Positions 61,644-64,000 of a stretch of 64,000 nt of DNA are shown here, piece by piece; the first letter of the stretch is position 1; the number at the start of each line of letters is the position of its first letter. Made by a program: the position numbers and the translations under genes. The notes beneath the pieces were generated by a model that did no database searches, was not told the origin of the DNA, and worked only from the letters and a program-made list of their open reading frames with translations. Origin of the DNA: Thermincola ferriacetica (GTDB lineage: Bacteria > Bacillota > Thermincolia > Thermincolales > Thermincolaceae); NCBI RefSeq assembly GCF_001263415.1, contig NZ_LGTE01000011.1, positions 1 to 64,000 on the forward strand, given 5' to 3'.

Positions 61644-63674
61644 CTATTCCTCTGCGTCCCTGCCGCTATTGTTTTGCTGCTGCTTGACTTTAAAATATGC
61701 GGCTAAAACATCCCGGGCCACATATCCCGCGGAACTCCCCCCGTGCCCGCCATATTCGACAATTGCCGCTACTGCCACCTGCGGATTATCATAAGGGGCA
61801 AACCCGACGAACCAACCATGGTTATCACGTTCCAGGCCTGTTTTGGGGTCTTTGCCCGTCTGGGCGGTTCCTGTTTTACCGGCAACCTTTATAGGAAAAC
61901 CGGCAAACACCGACGCTGCTGTACCACCCGGTTCCGTTACCGCTGCCATACCCCGGCGAATAACAGCCAGAGTCTGCGGAGACACATCAACCTTTTGCAT
62001 TACCTCCGGCTTGTTCTGTTTGACAACCCTGCCCTGATAATCAGTTATCTTATCGACAATATATGGTTTATAACGTATGCCCCCATTGGCAATAGTTGCG
62101 ATGTAATTAGCCATCTGCAGCGGAGTATAGAGGTTATCACCCTGGCCGATAGCCATGATAACGGTCTCAAATTCACGCCAATCTACCAGCCAGTATTTGT
62201 CGATCTTATACTGGGCCCGCTTCTGGCGCAATTCTGATTCTTTCTTCCTTTCGAGAGATTTTCTTTCGCGCTCAGACTGGGCATTGGCTATTAACTTATC
62301 ATATTTTTCTTCTATGGCTTTATATTTCTTCTCGTATTTCGCCTTGAGGGGCCCCTCGTTTAATTGTCTCTTCCACTCAGGAGTAGGCACACGGCCTGTT
62401 TTTTCACCGGGCAAATCAATGCCTGTTTTCTGGCCCAGGCCATACTGCAGCGCATACTTCGCAATATTCTCCACTTTGGCCCTTAATCCCATCTGGTAGA
62501 AGTAAACGTTGCAGGATACCTGAATGGCTTTAACCAGGTCAACCCGGCCGTGACCCGACGGTCTCCAGCATTTATAAGAACGCCCGTATAAAAATACGGA
62601 ACCCGAGTCATAAATGGTATCGCTGGGCCGGGCTTTTTTCGTTTCCAAAACGGCCGTTGCAGTAACCATTTTGAAGGTGGACCCCGGTGCATAGGGCATC
62701 ATGGCCCGGTTGTTAAAGGCAGGAAAAGGATTATTAGGGCTGAAAAGCGCTTCAGATTGAGCCTTAGTAATTTTACCGTTAAATATATTAGGATCAAAAC
62801 CTGGTTTACTGGCCATAGCCAATACCTTACCGGTCCTGACGTCCAGCAACACTACGGCCCCAGCCCTGGCATTGGGATATTTTTTGTCGGTGCCCTTAGT
62901 CTGCAACCGATACAAAACCCTGTCGAGGGCTTCCTCAGCCGCCTTTTGCACGTTAAAATCAATATTGAGGATAAGGTTATTACCGGCAACAGGCGGCCTT
63001 ATATCCAGCTCCCTAACAGGATGCTGGTTCCGGTCCACTTCTACCTGTCGGTCCCCGTCCACGCCCCGCAATACACTTTCGTAAGTATTTTCCAGTCCGG
63101 CCTGGCCGTACCTGTCGCCTAAATTATACCCTTCGTTTTTCTTGGCCTCCAACTGTTCTTTTTTGATCTCCTGAATATACCCCAATATATGAGGAGCAAA
63201 ATTACCGTAAACATACTGCCGCATAGGTTCCACGTTTATTTCCACCCCCGGCAGTTCCTGTCGGCGTTCTTCGATTTTAGTAACAATGTCCAGGGGAACA
63301 TCCTTTTTTATTTTTATAGGCTCGAATTTCCTGACATTGGCGTCATTTATAGCCGCATTTATTTCCTTTGGGTCCATACCTAGAATAGCGGCCAGTTTTT
63401 TTACCACTTCCTCCTGGTTCTTTAAACCAAGGTAGACAATAGAAACGCTATAAACAGGCCGGTCTTTCACCAGTACTTTTCCATCCCGGGTTCTGATTTC
63501 ACCCCGCGGTGCAGGGATAGAGACAAATTTAATCCTGTTCTGCTCCGACATGGTTTTGAATTGTTCAGTCTGTATAAGCTGAAGATACCCCAAACGAGAT
63601 ATGAGGATAATAAAGATTACCGCAACCAACGCTAAAAATATTTTTAATTTCACTTTTACTACCTTTGTTGGCAT
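61644..63674 (-). CDS. mrdA: Penicillin-binding protein 2 (elongation transpeptidase)
   Basis: 676 aa. An N-terminal membrane segment (IFLALVAVIFIILISRLGYLQLI) is followed by the dimerisation domain, then the transpeptidase with the catalytic STFK, VSCN and KTGT motifs. An insert of charged helices (KKYKAIEEKYDKLIANAQSERERKSLERKKESELRQKR) lies in the transpeptidase half. It works with RodA in side-wall synthesis. Confidence 0.96.
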   Translation of the reverse strand: MPTKVVKVKLKIFLALVAVIFIILISRLGYLQLIQTEQFKTMSEQNRIKFVSIPAPRGEIRTRDGKVLVKDRPVYSVSIVYLGLKNQEEVVKKLAAILGMDPKEINAAINDANVRKFEPIKIKKDVPLDIVTKIEERRQELPGVEINVEPMRQYVYGNFAPHILGYIQEIKKEQLEAKKNEGYNLGDRYGQAGLENTYESVLRGVDGDRQVEVDRNQHPVRELDIRPPVAGNNLILNIDFNVQKAAEEALDRVLYRLQTKGTDKKYPNARAGAVVLLDVRTGKVLAMASKPGFDPNIFNGKITKAQSEALFSPNNPFPAFNNRAMMPYAPGSTFKMVTATAVLETKKARPSDTIYDSGSVFLYGRSYKCWRPSGHGRVDLVKAIQVSCNVYFYQMGLRAKVENIAKYALQYGLGQKTGIDLPGEKTGRVPTPEWKRQLNEGPLKAKYEKKYKAIEEKYDKLIANAQSERERKSLERKKESELRQKRAQYKIDKYWLVDWREFETVIMAIGQGDNLYTPLQMANYIATIANGGIRYKPYIVDKITDYQGRVVKQNKPEVMQKVDVSPQTLAVIRRGMAAVTEPGGTAASVFAGFPIKVAGKTGTAQTGKDPKTGLERDNHGWFVGFAPYDNPQVAVAAIVEYGGHGGSSAGYVARDVLAAYFKVKQQQNNSGRDAEE

Positions 63675-63703
63675 AGGTATAATACACTCCTGTTGAACAA
63701 ATT

Positions 63704-64000
63704 TTAATAATCAGGTTGCCGGAAAAATCTCTTCTGGGTAGATTTATAAAACTTGCCGTAAATAAAAGGGGATAAACAGGAATTATAAATAAGGGTGGGA
63801 AAAATAACATTTTGGAAAACAGCGACATAATTAGCAGGGAAACCTTCTATACTTAGGCCCAGCAAAAAGACCAGGCTTTGGTTTAACCATGTGGCGGCAA
63901 TAACCGTTAAAATAGGAATGAAAAAGTTTTCCTTATAAACCTTCTTTTCCAGCAGACCGAAAAGAAAGCCGGTCACTAACATAGGAAAGGCATTTAACCC
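63704..64000 (-). CDS. mreD: Rod-shape protein MreD, 3' part
   Basis: The frame is open to the window edge, so the N-terminus lies beyond 64000. The visible ~98 residues (from GLNAFPMLVTGFLFGLLEKKVYKENFF) hold three hydrophobic segments and match the end of MreD, which lies directly upstream of mrdA in the mreBCD-mrdA block. Confidence 0.75.
   Translation of the reverse strand, partial: GLNAFPMLVTGFLFGLLEKKVYKENFFIPILTVIAATWLNQSLVFLLGLSIEGFPANYVAVFQNVIFPTLIYNSCLSPFIYGKFYKSTQKRFFRQPDY

Overview
The window reads as the chromosome of a spore-forming, anaerobic, Gram-positive member of the Clostridia, most like the Peptococcaceae/Thermincola/Desulfotomaculum group. This placement is an inference from gene content: two spore-germinant receptor operons, SpoIVFA/SpoIVFB, the L27-cleaving protease Prp, a T-box riboswitch, tungsten-type aldehyde:ferredoxin oxidoreductases (AORs), a CXXCH cytochrome, and strong AGGAGG ribosome-binding sites with many GTG/TTG starts. 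Nearly all genes lie on the minus strand.

Region 1 (1-13.2 kb) is a CRISPR-Cas type I-B island. The 3' end of an IS21-family istB gene and its terminus (1-290) abut a 43-repeat, 42-spacer array (315-3148). On the minus strand follow cas8b, cas7, cas5, cas3, cas4, cas1 and cas2, which read towards the array. A coiled-coil gene on the plus strand separates cas8b from a detached cas6. IS21-like terminal repeats lie just beyond cas6 (about 13.1 kb), so the island may be bracketed by IS remnants.

Region 2 (13.3-25.7 kb) is redox metabolism. It holds a UbiD decarboxylase with an LpdD-type partner, a sigma-54 enhancer-binding activator, and an AOR preceded by a near-consensus sigma-54 promoter. It continues with a DUF1858-siroheme reductase-like protein, a 58-aa ferredoxin, a PCP_red/CGGC-domain protein, a methyltransferase, and a second AOR with a four-cluster ferredoxin.

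Region 3 (25.7-64 kb) is the conserved clostridial block mreD-mrdA-minCDE-rodA-spoIVFAB-radical SAM pair-rng-rplU-prp-rpmA-obg-yhbY-proB-proA-nadD-yqeK-rsfS-leuS. It is interrupted by three inserts. Insert (a), 48.2-52.1 kb, holds a NapH-like polyferredoxin, a membrane-anchored triheme cytochrome fused to a Cache-like sensor domain, a small hydrolase, a large GC-rich palindromic non-coding element and a membrane protein. Insert (b), 38.75-46.98 kb, is two divergent gerABC operons. Insert (c), 28.2-31.4 kb, is an acyl-CoA synthetase placed between a leucine-type T-box and leuS, plus an HD-GYP protein.

The observations I rate highest are the cytochrome-Cache fusion with PhoP-box-like 11-bp iterons upstream, the nested palindromic element at 50.9-51.5 kb, a pair of CRISPR spacers whose differences follow codon wobble, and the sigma-54 promoter of the first AOR. 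No tRNA or rRNA genes were recognised.
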